Below are positions 46,555-55,791 of a stretch of DNA of 64,000 bases, piece after piece (the stretch's first letter is position 1; each line of letters starts with the position of its first letter). The notes under the pieces were generated by a model. The model made no database searches and was not told the origin of the DNA. It worked only from the letters and a program-made list of their open reading frames with translations. The stretch spans positions 171,871 to 235,870 of the forward strand of contig CAYRPN010000001.1 in the NCBI GenBank assembly GCA_964426135.1, written 5' to 3'. The translations under genes and the position numbers were made by a program. The stretch comes from CAYRPN01 sp964426135 (GTDB taxonomy: Bacteria > Planctomycetota > Phycisphaerae > Phycisphaerales > Phycisphaeraceae).

Positions 46555-47139
46555 ATGGGCGTTTCTCCGGACCGGTCGTTATCCCTTCACCCGTACGCGC
46601 AGCAACTCATCAGGATCAAGGCGCCGCAGCTTGTCGGCAAGGCGGGATTCCGCCGCGCCGATGTGCCCGACATCCGCCAGGACATGCTGCTCTACCTTCA
46701 CGAGCACAGCGAGGCCTACGACCCGGATCGTGGCGCGGTGACTACGTTCATCGCTCGGCTTGTCGACAAATGGATCGCGATGGCGCTGCGCGATCGCGGT
46801 CGTCATAAACGTGCCGGTGGCTTCACGCTTCGTTCCATCGACGTCACCGTCGTTGGCGAAGACGGGCACCCGACCGCGCTGAGCAACCTGCTCCCCGAAT
46901 CGGTGCGGGAAGGCATCACGGCGAAGCATCAAGGCGAAAGCCGGTCTGCTGAAGATCACGAAGCGCTCCAGGCGATCGCGGCTTCGTTGCCCGCGAACCT
47001 GCGCGAGATCTTCGCGCGACTCCAACACCGTTCCGTCGTGGGCGTCGCCACTGATATGAACATCTCTCGCCGGGAGCTGGCCAAACACATCGAGTGCATG
47101 CGCCGCCGCTTCGAAGACGGCGGCTTTGAGAATTCGTGA
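46555..47139 (+). CDS. Element-encoded sigma-70-like factor
   Basis: 194 residues with regions 2 and 4. Region 2 (about 38-85) reads DIRQDMLLYLHEHSEAYDPDRGAVTTFIARLVDKWI (given as DIRQDMLLYLHEHSEAYDP and DRGAVTTFIARLVDKWI). Region 4 (about 145-190) contains LPANLREIFARLQHRSVVGVATDMNISRRELAKHI. It should direct host RNA polymerase to phage promoters. A GGAGG site stands 4 bases before the ATG. Two copies of the 13-mer motif near element genes are candidate targets. Confidence 0.78.
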   Translation: MGVSPDRSLSLHPYAQQLIRIKAPQLVGKAGFRRADVPDIRQDMLLYLHEHSEAYDPDRGAVTTFIARLVDKWIAMALRDRGRHKRAGGFTLRSIDVTVVGEDGHPTALSNLLPESVREGITAKHQGESRSAEDHEALQAIAASLPANLREIFARLQHRSVVGVATDMNISRRELAKHIECMRRRFEDGGFENS

Positions 47140-47163
47140 CGCCGCCGGACAGCCCGCGCAGGC

Positions 47164-47176
47164 ACGGCATAGGTAA
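47164..47176 (+). promoter_or_regulatory. Element motif ACGGCATAGGTAA, copy 2
   Basis: The second copy lies 39 bases before the ATG at 47215, between the sigma gene and the replication operon. It is followed by GCAGAGAC, matching copy 1 at GAGAC. It is a good position for a promoter of the replication genes. Confidence 0.55.
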
Positions 47177-47214
47177 GCAGAGACGGCTCATGGTGAGCCA
47201 ACAAGGAGCCTGAC

Positions 47215-47520
47215 ATGAACGGCGGCGTTTACAGATTTGAGCTCGAAGCCGAGGTGCCTTTGCTCGAGGCCGAGATGAGCCTGCACCTGGCGATGGTCGC
47301 AGTCGAAGGGCTGCTGGGACAGGCCGCAGTCCGCCTGGAGACCTCGTACCACGTTGACGAGCCGCGTAACGCGATCATCGTCGACGGCACCACCGACGCC
47401 GGCGAGGCGCTGGTTCGCGTGTTCACTGGCTTCCTCATCCGTGAGTTCGGCGAAGACGCGTTCCAGGTGCGCCGCCTTGAGGCCTGTGTCGCCCTTTCCA
47501 CCGAAGGGAGGGCGGCATGA
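47215..47520 (+). CDS. Unknown 101-residue phage protein
   Basis: An AAGGAG site stands 6 bases before the ATG. The protein (MNGGVYRFELEAEVPLLEAE and HLAMVAVEGLLGQAAVRLE, then DGTTDAGEALVRVFTGFL) has an alpha/beta pattern but no recognised family. Its stop overlaps the nuclease start (ATGA). It is probably the first gene of the replication operon. Confidence 0.65.
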   Translation: MNGGVYRFELEAEVPLLEAEMSLHLAMVAVEGLLGQAAVRLETSYHVDEPRNAIIVDGTTDAGEALVRVFTGFLIREFGEDAFQVRRLEACVALSTEGRAA

Positions 47521-48734
47521 TCCCCAACACGCACGACCAACCCGCCCCCGGTTCCGGCCCTGGCCCCGCCCCTACCCCGGCAATACAGGACGACCAGACC
47601 CCGGTCGTCCGGCTTGGACAAGGCGATTTCACGCGCGACGTGTTTGCCGAAGACCTGGGCGTTGAAGGTGCCGCGCCGCGGCCGGTCAAATCCGTGCTGA
47701 CGTTCTCGGCGCTCAACACGTTCCGCGGGTGCCCCCGCAAGTACAAGCATCGTTACCTCGACCTGCTGCGCGCCCGCCACAAGGCCGAAAGCCTTTCGTT
47801 CGGAGGCGTGATCCACAGCGCCCTCGAGACCTGGTATCGCCTGGGTCCCACCGATCCTAATCGCCTGTGGCGCGCCATCGATGTGATCGACGCGGGTTTC
47901 ATCTACCGCGTGGGCGACGCGCAGGAGATGCAGGCCTGGCATCTGGCGCGGGCGCTCTTCATGGGTTACGCCCGCCGCTACCCCGCCGAGGATTTCGAGG
48001 TGATTGAGATCGAGAAGGAATTCACCGGCGAGATTCGCAATCCCGACACGGGCCGACCCAGCCAGACGTTCGTCATGGCCGGGAAGGTCGACGGCATCGT
48101 GCGCCTCACGGACGGCCTCTACCTGCTGGAACACAAAACGGCTTCGACCATCGACGCCAACTACCTCGACAAGCTGTGGACCGACACGCAGATCGCGCTC
48201 TACTGCCACTACCTGCGCGAGCTGGGCTACCCGGTCGTGGGCGTCATCTACAACGTGCTGCTCAAGTCCCGTCTCCAGCAGCGTCAGGGCGAAACCCAAG
48301 AAGAGTTCGAGGTCCGGCATGCGGCGCTGGCGGCGAAGAACAAGAGCGGCCGCTCAACAGCCCAGCGCCAGGAGCCCGAAACCGACGACGAGTTCCAGGG
48401 CCGCCTGGCGGAATGGTACAGCCGCCCCGAGGCGTTCCACCGCGAACGCATCTATCTCTCCGAAGACCGCATCGCCATGCTGCGCGAGGAGGTGTGGGAG
48501 ATCACGCAGCAATACCTGGACGCCAGGCGGCGCGGCAAGTGGCTGCTGAACACGTCGAACTGCTTCTCGTTCCAGCGCCCGTGCGAGTACCTCCCGTACT
48601 GCCAATCGGCGTTCAACCCCAACGTCCGCGACAACCTCTTCGACACCGCGCCGCCCCATGAGGAGATCAGCGGTTTGACCGCGCTCACGGTGCGCGGTTC
48701 GCCGCTCATCGACACGGACTCCGACACCTTCTGA
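47517..48734 (+). CDS. Cas4/RecB-like PD-(D/E)XK nuclease with Fe-S cluster site
   Basis: 405 residues. The N-terminal part reads FSALNTFRGCPRKYKHRYLD and FGGVIHSALETWYRLG. The nuclease core has the pattern MAGKVDGIVRLTDGLYLLEHKTAS (D...E-x-K). One early Cys (FRGC) plus three late Cys (SNCFSFQRPCEYLPYC) are the usual four ligands of the 4Fe-4S cluster in AddB/Cas4-type nucleases. It processes DNA ends, probably in phage recombination or replication. It overlaps the gene upstream. Confidence 0.85.
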   Translation: MIPNTHDQPAPGSGPGPAPTPAIQDDQTPVVRLGQGDFTRDVFAEDLGVEGAAPRPVKSVLTFSALNTFRGCPRKYKHRYLDLLRARHKAESLSFGGVIHSALETWYRLGPTDPNRLWRAIDVIDAGFIYRVGDAQEMQAWHLARALFMGYARRYPAEDFEVIEIEKEFTGEIRNPDTGRPSQTFVMAGKVDGIVRLTDGLYLLEHKTASTIDANYLDKLWTDTQIALYCHYLRELGYPVVGVIYNVLLKSRLQQRQGETQEEFEVRHAALAAKNKSGRSTAQRQEPETDDEFQGRLAEWYSRPEAFHRERIYLSEDRIAMLREEVWEITQQYLDARRRGKWLLNTSNCFSFQRPCEYLPYCQSAFNPNVRDNLFDTAPPHEEISGLTALTVRGSPLIDTDSDTF

Positions 48735-48781
48735 ACCTCGATCCTCGCCCTAACTCATTCTCGAACTCATGGAGCATCCCC

Positions 48782-49636
48782 ATGCCCGTCACTCTTCCCA
48801 CCGAAAAGGCGAAGCCCTCCTCCGACCTCGCCACGAAAACCGTGTTGATCTACGGCCCGCCGAAGATTGGCAAAAGCACCTTCGCCAGCCGGTTCCCCGG
48901 CGCACTGTTTCTCGAGTGCGAGCCAGGCCTCAACGAGCTGGAGGTCTTCAAGACGCCCACGTACACCTGGGACGACTTCCTGCAGGCGTGCAAGCTCGTC
49001 GCCGCCGGCGGCCATCCGTTCAAGACGATTGTCGTCGACACCGCCGACAACGCGTTCAAGATGTGCAGCGAGCACGTCTGCCGTAAACACGAGATTGACT
49101 ACGAAGGCGACATGGCCCACGGCAAGGGCTGGGCGATGGTCAAGAACGAGTGGCACCGGGTGCTGACCCGCCTGGCCAGTCTGCCTTACGGCTTGGTGTT
49201 GATCTCACACGCCGTGGACAAGACCGTCGAGACGCGCACCGGCGAGTACACGAAAACTCAGCCCAGCCTGCCCGACCGCGCCCGCGCCGTTGTACTCGGC
49301 CTCGTCGACATGATCCTCTACTGCGACACGGTCCCGCGCAAGGACGCCTCGGGCCAGGTGGTCATCGATCGCGTCATCCGCACCAAGCCGCATCCGACTT
49401 ACGAGGCCGGTGACCGCACAGGCCGCCTGCCCGATGTCATGCCGCTCGATCACAACGCCTTCGTCAAAGCGTTTTCCTCCGGACCCTCCACCTCCGCCCC
49501 GGCCCCCGGACACCCGGGAACACCCGGAACATCCGTAACCCCTGCAAATACCACCGCACCTGGCAACGCCCCCGGCACCAGCGCGGTCGCTACCAACACG
49601 CCGGGCAGCACCCCTCCTGGAAAGGCACACAAATGA
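48782..49636 (+). CDS. Sak4-like phage recombination ATPase
   Basis: 284 residues. The Walker A motif YGPPKIGKSTFASRFP and the Walker B TIVVDTADNAF define a RecA-type ATPase of the Sak4 family, which pairs single strands in phage recombination. The C-terminal 40 residues are Pro/Thr/Gly-rich and disordered. It lies downstream of the Cas4-like nuclease and overlaps the DUF669 gene. Confidence 0.85.
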   Translation: MPVTLPTEKAKPSSDLATKTVLIYGPPKIGKSTFASRFPGALFLECEPGLNELEVFKTPTYTWDDFLQACKLVAAGGHPFKTIVVDTADNAFKMCSEHVCRKHEIDYEGDMAHGKGWAMVKNEWHRVLTRLASLPYGLVLISHAVDKTVETRTGEYTKTQPSLPDRARAVVLGLVDMILYCDTVPRKDASGQVVIDRVIRTKPHPTYEAGDRTGRLPDVMPLDHNAFVKAFSSGPSTSAPAPGHPGTPGTSVTPANTTAPGNAPGTSAVATNTPGSTPPGKAHK

Positions 49637-50148
49637 CCAGTCCGAACCCGTTCGATCCGTCCGTCCCCGCCGATGGCGAGCCCCTGGGCGATGACGCGCC
49701 CGTCGCGTCCGGCGATCTGAGCGCCTTCGACGCCGAGTTCACCACCACGCAGGCCGCGTCCAGCGATGAAGTCCCTGACGGCAAGTATCAGGTGCGGGTG
49801 AACAAAGTATCGCTGTCGCGCAGCCAGAAGAACGATCCCATGATCAAGTGGGACCTCATCGTCATCGCCGGCCCGCATGCGGGGCGGCACATCTTCAAGA
49901 ACTCGGTGATCACGCAAGCGGCGCTGCCGTTCGTCAAGGGCGACCTTCAGACGCTGGGATTGCAGCTGCCCAAGCTCAGCGACCTGCCCCAGCACCTGGA
50001 GTCGCTGCTCGATCTGAACATCGAGGTCACCCGGCGCACCAAGGGCGAGTACACGAACGTGTACTTCAACAAGCTCCTTCAGCTGGCCCCCGGCGCGGTC
50101 GGTACGCCGGGCGAGCCGGATTTGTCAGGACAACCCGCGCCCTTCTGA
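49633..50148 (+). CDS. DUF669-family phage protein, likely single-strand DNA-binding
   Basis: 171 residues. The core PDGKYQVRVNKVSLSRSQKNDP and IKWDLIVIAGPHAGRHIFKNSVI fits DUF669, which is found beside Sak4 genes in phages and is thought to be an OB-fold single-strand DNA-binding protein. The N-terminal 50 residues are acidic and disordered. The ATG overlaps the Sak4 stop. Confidence 0.82.
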   Translation: MTSPNPFDPSVPADGEPLGDDAPVASGDLSAFDAEFTTTQAASSDEVPDGKYQVRVNKVSLSRSQKNDPMIKWDLIVIAGPHAGRHIFKNSVITQAALPFVKGDLQTLGLQLPKLSDLPQHLESLLDLNIEVTRRTKGEYTNVYFNKLLQLAPGAVGTPGEPDLSGQPAPF

Positions 50149-50208
50149 TCGTTGCCGATGCTTCAAGCATTCCACGCGGATGGCTGTGACCGGGGCCGCC
50201 CGCGGCCC

Positions 50209-50331
50209 ATGCCCATCGACCTGAAGAACGCCGGCTTCAGGCGATGGCGCATGGGCGCTTGGTTGGACCACGGGTCTGCCCGCGCCCCCGGACCCGCGCC
50301 GGCCGTTCCCTTTCATCACGTTCAAGGATGA
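50209..50331 (+). CDS. Possible 40-residue protein
   Basis: A short frame (MPIDLKNAGFRRWRMGAWLD, then a Pro/Ala-rich tail) lies between DUF669 and the ERCC4 gene. Its stop (TGA at 50329) overlaps an ATG at 50328, which gives a coupled arrangement. No strong ribosome site is seen and the tail is compositionally odd. It may be a real tiny gene or chance. Confidence 0.3.
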   Translation: MPIDLKNAGFRRWRMGAWLDHGSARAPGPAPAVPFHHVQG

Positions 50332-50339
50332 GCACCGTC

Positions 50340-50903
50340 ATGGAATTCAGAATCGTCATCGACACGCGCGAGCAAGAACCGTACGCGTTCTCATGCCCCA
50401 CCGAGCGCCGCAAACTCGAGGCCGGGGATTACTCCGTCGTCGGTCATGAGCATCGTGTCGCCGTGGAGCGCAAGAGCCTCACCGACTTCGTGCACACGGT
50501 CATTCACGATGCACAGCGGTTCGCGGCCGAGCTGCGCAAGCTCGCAGCGATGGAAATGGCTTGTGTCGTGGTCGAAGCCGATCTCGACGACGTGATGCGC
50601 GGCCTGGCCGCCGACAAACTTCGGTCCGCGTCACCGCAATCCATTTTAGGCGCGGCCCTCCACATCGCCGTGCTACATCGGATTCCCGTGTACTGGTGCG
50701 GCAGTCGTCAGACCGCCTGCGCCTTTACCGACGGGTTCCTGCGGATGTTCATTCGCGGCACACGCCGCCCCGAGCCGCCGCCCTCCGACGGTCTGTGTGG
50801 AGCACGGCTGCCGGCGCCATCGCCACGATTCCCGCCCTCCGGGGCGGTGGCGAAACCGGGGGCGGGGGCGGGGGCGATGGCCTTGGTTGGAGGTGCCGCG
50901 TGA
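50340..50903 (+). CDS. ERCC4-domain structure-specific nuclease
   Basis: 187 residues. The opening RIVIDTREQEPYAF, followed by LEAGDYSVVGHEHRVAVERKSLTDFV, is the XPF/ERCC4 active-site pattern (VERK/ERKS). These enzymes cut branched DNA at 5' or 3' flaps. The start at 50340 has AAGGA 10 bases upstream; an ATG at 50328 is possible. The C-terminal 45 residues are Pro/Gly-rich. The stop overlaps the helicase start (GTGA). Confidence 0.8.
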   Translation: MEFRIVIDTREQEPYAFSCPTERRKLEAGDYSVVGHEHRVAVERKSLTDFVHTVIHDAQRFAAELRKLAAMEMACVVVEADLDDVMRGLAADKLRSASPQSILGAALHIAVLHRIPVYWCGSRQTACAFTDGFLRMFIRGTRRPEPPPSDGLCGARLPAPSPRFPPSGAVAKPGAGAGAMALVGGAA

Positions 50904-53110
50904 CCGAAACCATTCACGGCACCATTGAACGGGTCTATCACGGCAGCCCCAACTTCTCCGCGGGCGTATTGGAGACCGACGATGGCCAGACTGTGCGGTT
51001 CGCCGGTCGATTTTGCGCGAATGCCGGCGACGTGATCGCACTCGTCGGCTCCTGGAAAACCGACGCCAAGTTTGGCCGCCAGTTCGCCGTCACCAACGTC
51101 AGCTACGCGCTGCCGCCGACCGCCGAAGGCCTGGTGCAGTACCTGGCCAGGCACCCGGCGTTTACCGGCATCGGAGAAGTGACCGCGCGTCGGATCGTGA
51201 ACTATGCGACCAGCGCGGAACGACTCGATCGCATGATTCGCGAGGATGTCGACGAGCTTCACCGCGAGCTGCGCATCCCGCGGGCCGCGCTTGATCCACT
51301 CCGCGCGGCTTGGATCGCCAATAGCGCCGAGAACGAAGTCCGCGCTTACCTGGCGAGCTTTGGTCTCACGCCCCACCAGTCGCAGACGCTGCTGGACCGA
51401 TTCGGCAACGCGGTCGTCGGTGTGCTGCGCAGCGATCCCTATCAGCTCATCAAGTATCTCGATGGCTACGGCTTCAAGAAGGTGGACAAGATCGCCCGCG
51501 CCATGGGCACGGCCAAGGATCACCCCGGCCGGATCGATGCCGGGTTGATCTACGTTGTGCATGACCAGATCTCCGCAGGCCACACCTACATCAACGGGCC
51601 GGAGTTACTCAGAAAGACCAACGAGCTGCTGCTGCTGGACACGCTCGACAGCCATGATTTGATTCGCGCCGCCGCTCAGCGCCTCCTCGACACCAACGAG
51701 CTCGTGTCGTCCGGGCCGGCGGTGACGACGCCGTACATCATGGAGGCAGAGCGCCAGATTCTTGACGCGTTCGACCGATTCGCAGGCGATGCACCTTTGA
51801 TTACTTCGCACGTTCGCGTCGAAGGGCTGCGGGCGAAGCAGGTCGATGCCTACCGATGTGCCTTGTCTCATCGCATCATCACCATCTGCGGCGGCGCGGG
51901 GACCGGCAAGACGTTTGTGTTGGCGCGACTGGCCCAGACCTTCCGCGAGGCCGGATTGCGAATCGCACTCTGCTCACCCACGGGCAAAGCGGCCAAACGC
52001 ATCGAAGAATCACTCCGCGCCCAGGGGTTACAGCTCGAGGCAAAGACGATTCATCGGCTGCTCGGATACGACGGGCACAAGTTCACCAGGCCTTCGCTAT
52101 CTCGCGCTGTCCCGCCCAGTGACGATGATGACGAGCGTGACAAAGGCGACGAATCCGACGATGGCTTTGACGTGGTGGTCGTCGACGAAGTGTCGATGGT
52201 CGATGTGCCGCTGATGGCTGAACTGGTTCGACGGATCGATTTCAACCGAACGCGTCTCGTCCTTGTCGGCGATCACAACCAGTTGCCGCCCGTCGGTCCC
52301 GGCAATGTCCTGCGCGACGTCATCGATCATCGTCCCATCCCAACCGTCGTGCTCAACGAGGTGGTGCGCCAGGCGGGTGTGCTCAAAGCCAACAGTTCCG
52401 CGATTCTCACCGGCACCATCATGCCCACCGCCGTGAACGACCCCGCGTGGACGGTGGTCGACGCCTTCTCGCAGCCGCAGCAGATTCAGCTCTACCTCCG
52501 CGACCTAGTGCTCGAAAGGATTCCGACGCGGCTGGGACTCGACCCGGTGCGCGACGTGCAGATCATCACGCCCACGCACCTGGGACCGCTGGGGACGCAG
52601 GCGATCAACGAGTTGATGCAGTCCCTCGTTCACCAATCCAAGGCGCTGTCCGGCGACAAGCGGAAGTTCCTCGACGGCGACAAGGTCATCCAGACGAGCA
52701 ACGACTACGACCTGGGCGTGATGAACGGGACGATCGGCCGCGTGCTGGGGTGGGAGCGTGCCGCCGGCAGCGGCGGCTATTGGGTTGAGTTCGATGGCAC
52801 GGGCTCTCGCTTCATTGAAGGTGAAAAGATCGGCCGCCTCCAGCTCGCCTACGCCCTGACCGCGCACAAAGCCCAGGGCAGCGAGTTTCCCTGCGTGGTG
52901 GTGCTGTGTCACCGCTCGCATTACTTCGCCGATCGCAACTGGCTCTACACCGCCGTCACCCGCGCCGCCAAGCACTGCATCGTCCTCGGCGACAGCTGGG
53001 GCCTGCGCAACACGGTCAAGAAAAAGCACACCGTTGAACGGAGAACGTTTCTGAGGCTGTGGGCGAGAGAGCGGCGAGGCGTATCCCAGCCCGTGGAGGC
53101 GTGCGCATGA
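50900..53110 (+). CDS. RecD2-like SF1 DNA helicase
   Basis: 736 residues starting with GTG at 50900. The N-terminal OB-like part (VTETIHGTIERVYHGSPNFS) is followed by helix-hairpin-helix motifs (FTGIGEVTARRIVNYA). The motor has Walker A GGAGTGKTFVLARLA, DEVSMVDVPLMAEL (motif II), VGDHNQLPPVGPGNVLRD (motif III) and the late motifs ALTAHKAQGSEFPCVVV and YTAVTRA. Members unwind 5'-3' in phage and host repair. It overlaps the ERCC4 gene and the primase gene, so this is one operon. Confidence 0.9.
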   Translation: MTETIHGTIERVYHGSPNFSAGVLETDDGQTVRFAGRFCANAGDVIALVGSWKTDAKFGRQFAVTNVSYALPPTAEGLVQYLARHPAFTGIGEVTARRIVNYATSAERLDRMIREDVDELHRELRIPRAALDPLRAAWIANSAENEVRAYLASFGLTPHQSQTLLDRFGNAVVGVLRSDPYQLIKYLDGYGFKKVDKIARAMGTAKDHPGRIDAGLIYVVHDQISAGHTYINGPELLRKTNELLLLDTLDSHDLIRAAAQRLLDTNELVSSGPAVTTPYIMEAERQILDAFDRFAGDAPLITSHVRVEGLRAKQVDAYRCALSHRIITICGGAGTGKTFVLARLAQTFREAGLRIALCSPTGKAAKRIEESLRAQGLQLEAKTIHRLLGYDGHKFTRPSLSRAVPPSDDDDERDKGDESDDGFDVVVVDEVSMVDVPLMAELVRRIDFNRTRLVLVGDHNQLPPVGPGNVLRDVIDHRPIPTVVLNEVVRQAGVLKANSSAILTGTIMPTAVNDPAWTVVDAFSQPQQIQLYLRDLVLERIPTRLGLDPVRDVQIITPTHLGPLGTQAINELMQSLVHQSKALSGDKRKFLDGDKVIQTSNDYDLGVMNGTIGRVLGWERAAGSGGYWVEFDGTGSRFIEGEKIGRLQLAYALTAHKAQGSEFPCVVVLCHRSHYFADRNWLYTAVTRAAKHCIVLGDSWGLRNTVKKKHTVERRTFLRLWARERRGVSQPVEACA

Positions 53111-55536
53111 ACATGGGGCCGGCGCCCGATCTCGATCACATCATGGCGAACGCTCCGGCCTGCCTGCGGGAGCGGGCGCAGTGGGTCTGCTGGCGGTACG
53201 TCGAGCGCGATGGCAAACCCACCAAGTGCCCGGTCAACCCGCGGACGCTGCAACTGGCTGACTCGACGGACCCCAGTACCTGGGCCACGTTCGACGAGGC
53301 GATTGCTGCCTGCCGCGCGTCGCCCGATCTCGCTGGCGTCGGTTATGTGTTCGCGGAAGCGGATCCTTTTTGTGGTGTCGACCTGGACGACTGCATCACG
53401 CCGCAGGACGGCGTGCTCAAGCCGTGGGGCCAGGCGATCGTCGACCAGTTCAGCAGTTACACCGAGATCAGCCCGTCTGGGTGCGGCGTGAAGATTTTTA
53501 TCCGGGGCCGCAAGCCCGGCGCACGCTGTCGCAAGGCGTATCACGATGGTGAAGTCGAAGTGTATGACCGCGAGCGGTTCTTTACCGTCACCGGTCAGCA
53601 ACTGTCGACTTGCTGCGGCGTTGAAGAGCGACAGGCCTGCTTGGAAGCGGTGTACCGGCAGGTGTTCGGCGACGAACTCTCGCCGCCGCAGCTGAAATCT
53701 ACGCTGCAAGATGCGTCGGTGACCGCCAGCGCCGACCTCGAGGATGATGAGATCATTCGTCTTGCATCATCGAGCCGTCGCTCCGGCGGCAAGTTCGCCG
53801 CGCTGTGGGCGGGCAACTGGAATGTGTTCTTCAATTCTCGCAGCGAAGCCGATTCCTCGGTGGTCTTCACCCTGGCGTTCTATACGAAGCAAACTGCTCA
53901 GATCGACCGGCTGTTTCGGCGCAGCGGATTGATGCGCCCCAAATGGGACGAGACACACGGGCAGCAGACCTACGGCCAGATGACTATCGCCAAGGCGCTG
54001 GAGAAAGTGACGGGCCAGTACGACCCGCGGAAGAAGCGGAAGCGAACCAAGGCGGCTGCGGCCGCAACCACGGCGGCAGCCAGCGCGGACGTCGCTGCGG
54101 TCACCTCCGAGCCGACGCCCGGCACGATCGATCCCGGCACGGGCCGCCTGATCCTGTCAACGGAGCGAACGCTGCCGACCGCCGAGACATTCGTGCGGAT
54201 GTTTCACCAGCACCAGGACGGCGAGGGTGTTCTCCGCACGCTTCAGCATTACGCCGGCCTGCTCATGGCGTGGCGCGGCAATCGCTTCGTCGAGATCGAA
54301 GACGACGGCATGCGGAACAAGCTCCTGCGCTGGATGCACGCGGCGGTTCGCATGACCTATGACAAACAGTGCAAGCTGTGGGTGCCGGAAGATTTTCCCG
54401 CCAACCCCAACACCGTGCGGGCTGCGCTTGATTCCATCAAGGCATACACGCACCTGCCGGCGATGACGGCGTCCCCCTCGTGGCTCGATAGTCGGCCCGA
54501 TCGTCCCCATCCCGCGGAGGTTCTGCCCTGTCGCTCGTCGTTATTGCACCTGCCGACGATGACTCACTTGAAGCCGACGCCGGCGTTTTTCACCATCAAC
54601 GCGCTGGACTACGACCCTGATCCGCATGCCCAGGCCCCGGCAGCATGGCTCAATTTTCTCGGCGAGCTCCTGGGCGAAGACATGCAGGCGTGGGACCTAT
54701 TGCAAGATTGGTTCGGCTACTGCCTCACCGGCGACACCTCGCAGCACAAAATGCTCCTGCTCGTGGGCCCTAAACGCAGCGGCAAGGGCACCATCGCCCG
54801 TGTGCTGGCCCGACTCGTGGGCGCCAGCAACGTTGCTGGCCCGACGACATCAAGCCTGGCTGGCTCTTTCGGACTCCAGCCGCTCATCGGCAAGTCACTG
54901 GCGATTGTCAGCGACGCCCGCTTTTCCGGCGAGAACATCCAGACGGTTGTCGAGCGCCTGCTGTGCATCTCCGGCGAGGACACGCTCACGATCGACCGCA
55001 AGCACCTGACCAGCGTGACGATGAAGCTGCCGACTCGCTTCATGTTCCTGACCAACGAGCTTCCGCGACTGTCGGACGCTTCCGGGGCGCTGGCGGGCCG
55101 GTTCATGATGCTGAAGTTGACGGAGAGTTTCTACGGCAAAGAGGACAAGACGCTGACGGACAAACTGCTGGCCGAGCTGCCCGGCATCCTCAACTGGGCG
55201 ATCGAAGGCTGGAAGCGCCTCCGTCAGCGCGGTCATTTCGTTCAGCCGTGCAGTGTTGAGGACGCCCTGCACGACATGGAGGATCTGGCCAGCCCCGTCG
55301 GCGCCTTCGTGCGCGAGTGCTGCATCGTCGCTCCGGGCCATCGCATCTGGGTCGACGAACTCTACAAGGCGTGGCAGGCCTGGTGCGAACGCGACGGGCG
55401 CAGCAGCGTCACCACCAAGCAAACTTTCGGGCGCGACCTCATGGCGGCGGCCCCGGGCATTGCCTGCCGGCGTCATCGCACATGCGGGCGATTCTACGAG
55501 GGCATCGCGCTGACCAGCGATGGAGGTGGGCAATGA
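53107..55536 (+). CDS. PrimPol-SF3 helicase replication protein
   Basis: 809 residues. The N-terminal half resembles the NrS-1-type primase-polymerase with WVCWRYVERDGKPTKCPVNP, then DPSTWATFDEAI, GVDLDDCITPQDG and TEISPSGCGVKIFIRG. The C-terminal half is a D5/SF3 helicase with Walker A VGPKRSGKGTIARVLARL and GKSLAIVSDARFSGE. It likely primes and drives phage replication. The start at 53107 overlaps the helicase stop (ATGA). Directly after it comes the repeat region that may be the origin. Confidence 0.88.
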   Translation: MNMGPAPDLDHIMANAPACLRERAQWVCWRYVERDGKPTKCPVNPRTLQLADSTDPSTWATFDEAIAACRASPDLAGVGYVFAEADPFCGVDLDDCITPQDGVLKPWGQAIVDQFSSYTEISPSGCGVKIFIRGRKPGARCRKAYHDGEVEVYDRERFFTVTGQQLSTCCGVEERQACLEAVYRQVFGDELSPPQLKSTLQDASVTASADLEDDEIIRLASSSRRSGGKFAALWAGNWNVFFNSRSEADSSVVFTLAFYTKQTAQIDRLFRRSGLMRPKWDETHGQQTYGQMTIAKALEKVTGQYDPRKKRKRTKAAAAATTAAASADVAAVTSEPTPGTIDPGTGRLILSTERTLPTAETFVRMFHQHQDGEGVLRTLQHYAGLLMAWRGNRFVEIEDDGMRNKLLRWMHAAVRMTYDKQCKLWVPEDFPANPNTVRAALDSIKAYTHLPAMTASPSWLDSRPDRPHPAEVLPCRSSLLHLPTMTHLKPTPAFFTINALDYDPDPHAQAPAAWLNFLGELLGEDMQAWDLLQDWFGYCLTGDTSQHKMLLLVGPKRSGKGTIARVLARLVGASNVAGPTTSSLAGSFGLQPLIGKSLAIVSDARFSGENIQTVVERLLCISGEDTLTIDRKHLTSVTMKLPTRFMFLTNELPRLSDASGALAGRFMMLKLTESFYGKEDKTLTDKLLAELPGILNWAIEGWKRLRQRGHFVQPCSVEDALHDMEDLASPVGAFVRECCIVAPGHRIWVDELYKAWQAWCERDGRSSVTTKQTFGRDLMAAAPGIACRRHRTCGRFYEGIALTSDGGGQ

Positions 55537-55544
55537 CCCAGTTT

Positions 55545-55760
55545 TTACGGTCTAGTCCCGCGATAGTCCCGCACAAGTCCCGCTATGAAAACCGGGGATC
55601 GCGGGACTTTCAACCCTTGAAAAACAGGCAAATCCGTGTCAGTCCCGCGGTGTCCCGCGATCAAAGGCGATTACGCGCGTACGCACACGCGCGCACGCGC
55701 ACGCACGCGCGCACACGCGGCAATGGCGAGTCCCGCGGTACATCGCGGGACTGCGGGACA
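55545..55760. other. Iteron-like repeats: probable replication origin
   Basis: The motif AGTCCCGC occurs at 55554, 55565, 55576, 55641 and 55729, a TGTCCCGCG variant at 55651, and inverted CGCGGGACT at 55600 and 55744, with a partial inverted copy at 55753. Copies at 55729-55737 and 55744-55752 form a perfect 9-bp hairpin with a 6-base loop. A 48-base alternating Py-Pu tract (55672-55719) lies inside. Repeats in both orientations immediately after the PrimPol-helicase gene are typical of a phage or plasmid origin. A reading frame (55533-55802, 89 codons) crosses the region, but its Arg/Thr-rich product looks spurious. Confidence 0.65.
55672..55719. repeat. 48-bp alternating pyrimidine-purine tract (possible Z-DNA)
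   Basis: Every base from 55672 to 55719 alternates pyrimidine and purine, mostly CG and CA/TG steps. Such tracts readily form left-handed Z-DNA under negative supercoiling and can absorb twist at an origin. It lies between the direct and inverted AGTCCCGC copies. Confidence 0.85.
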
Positions 55761-55791
55761 ACTGAACACCTAGCGCGAAAGGTAGGAACCG

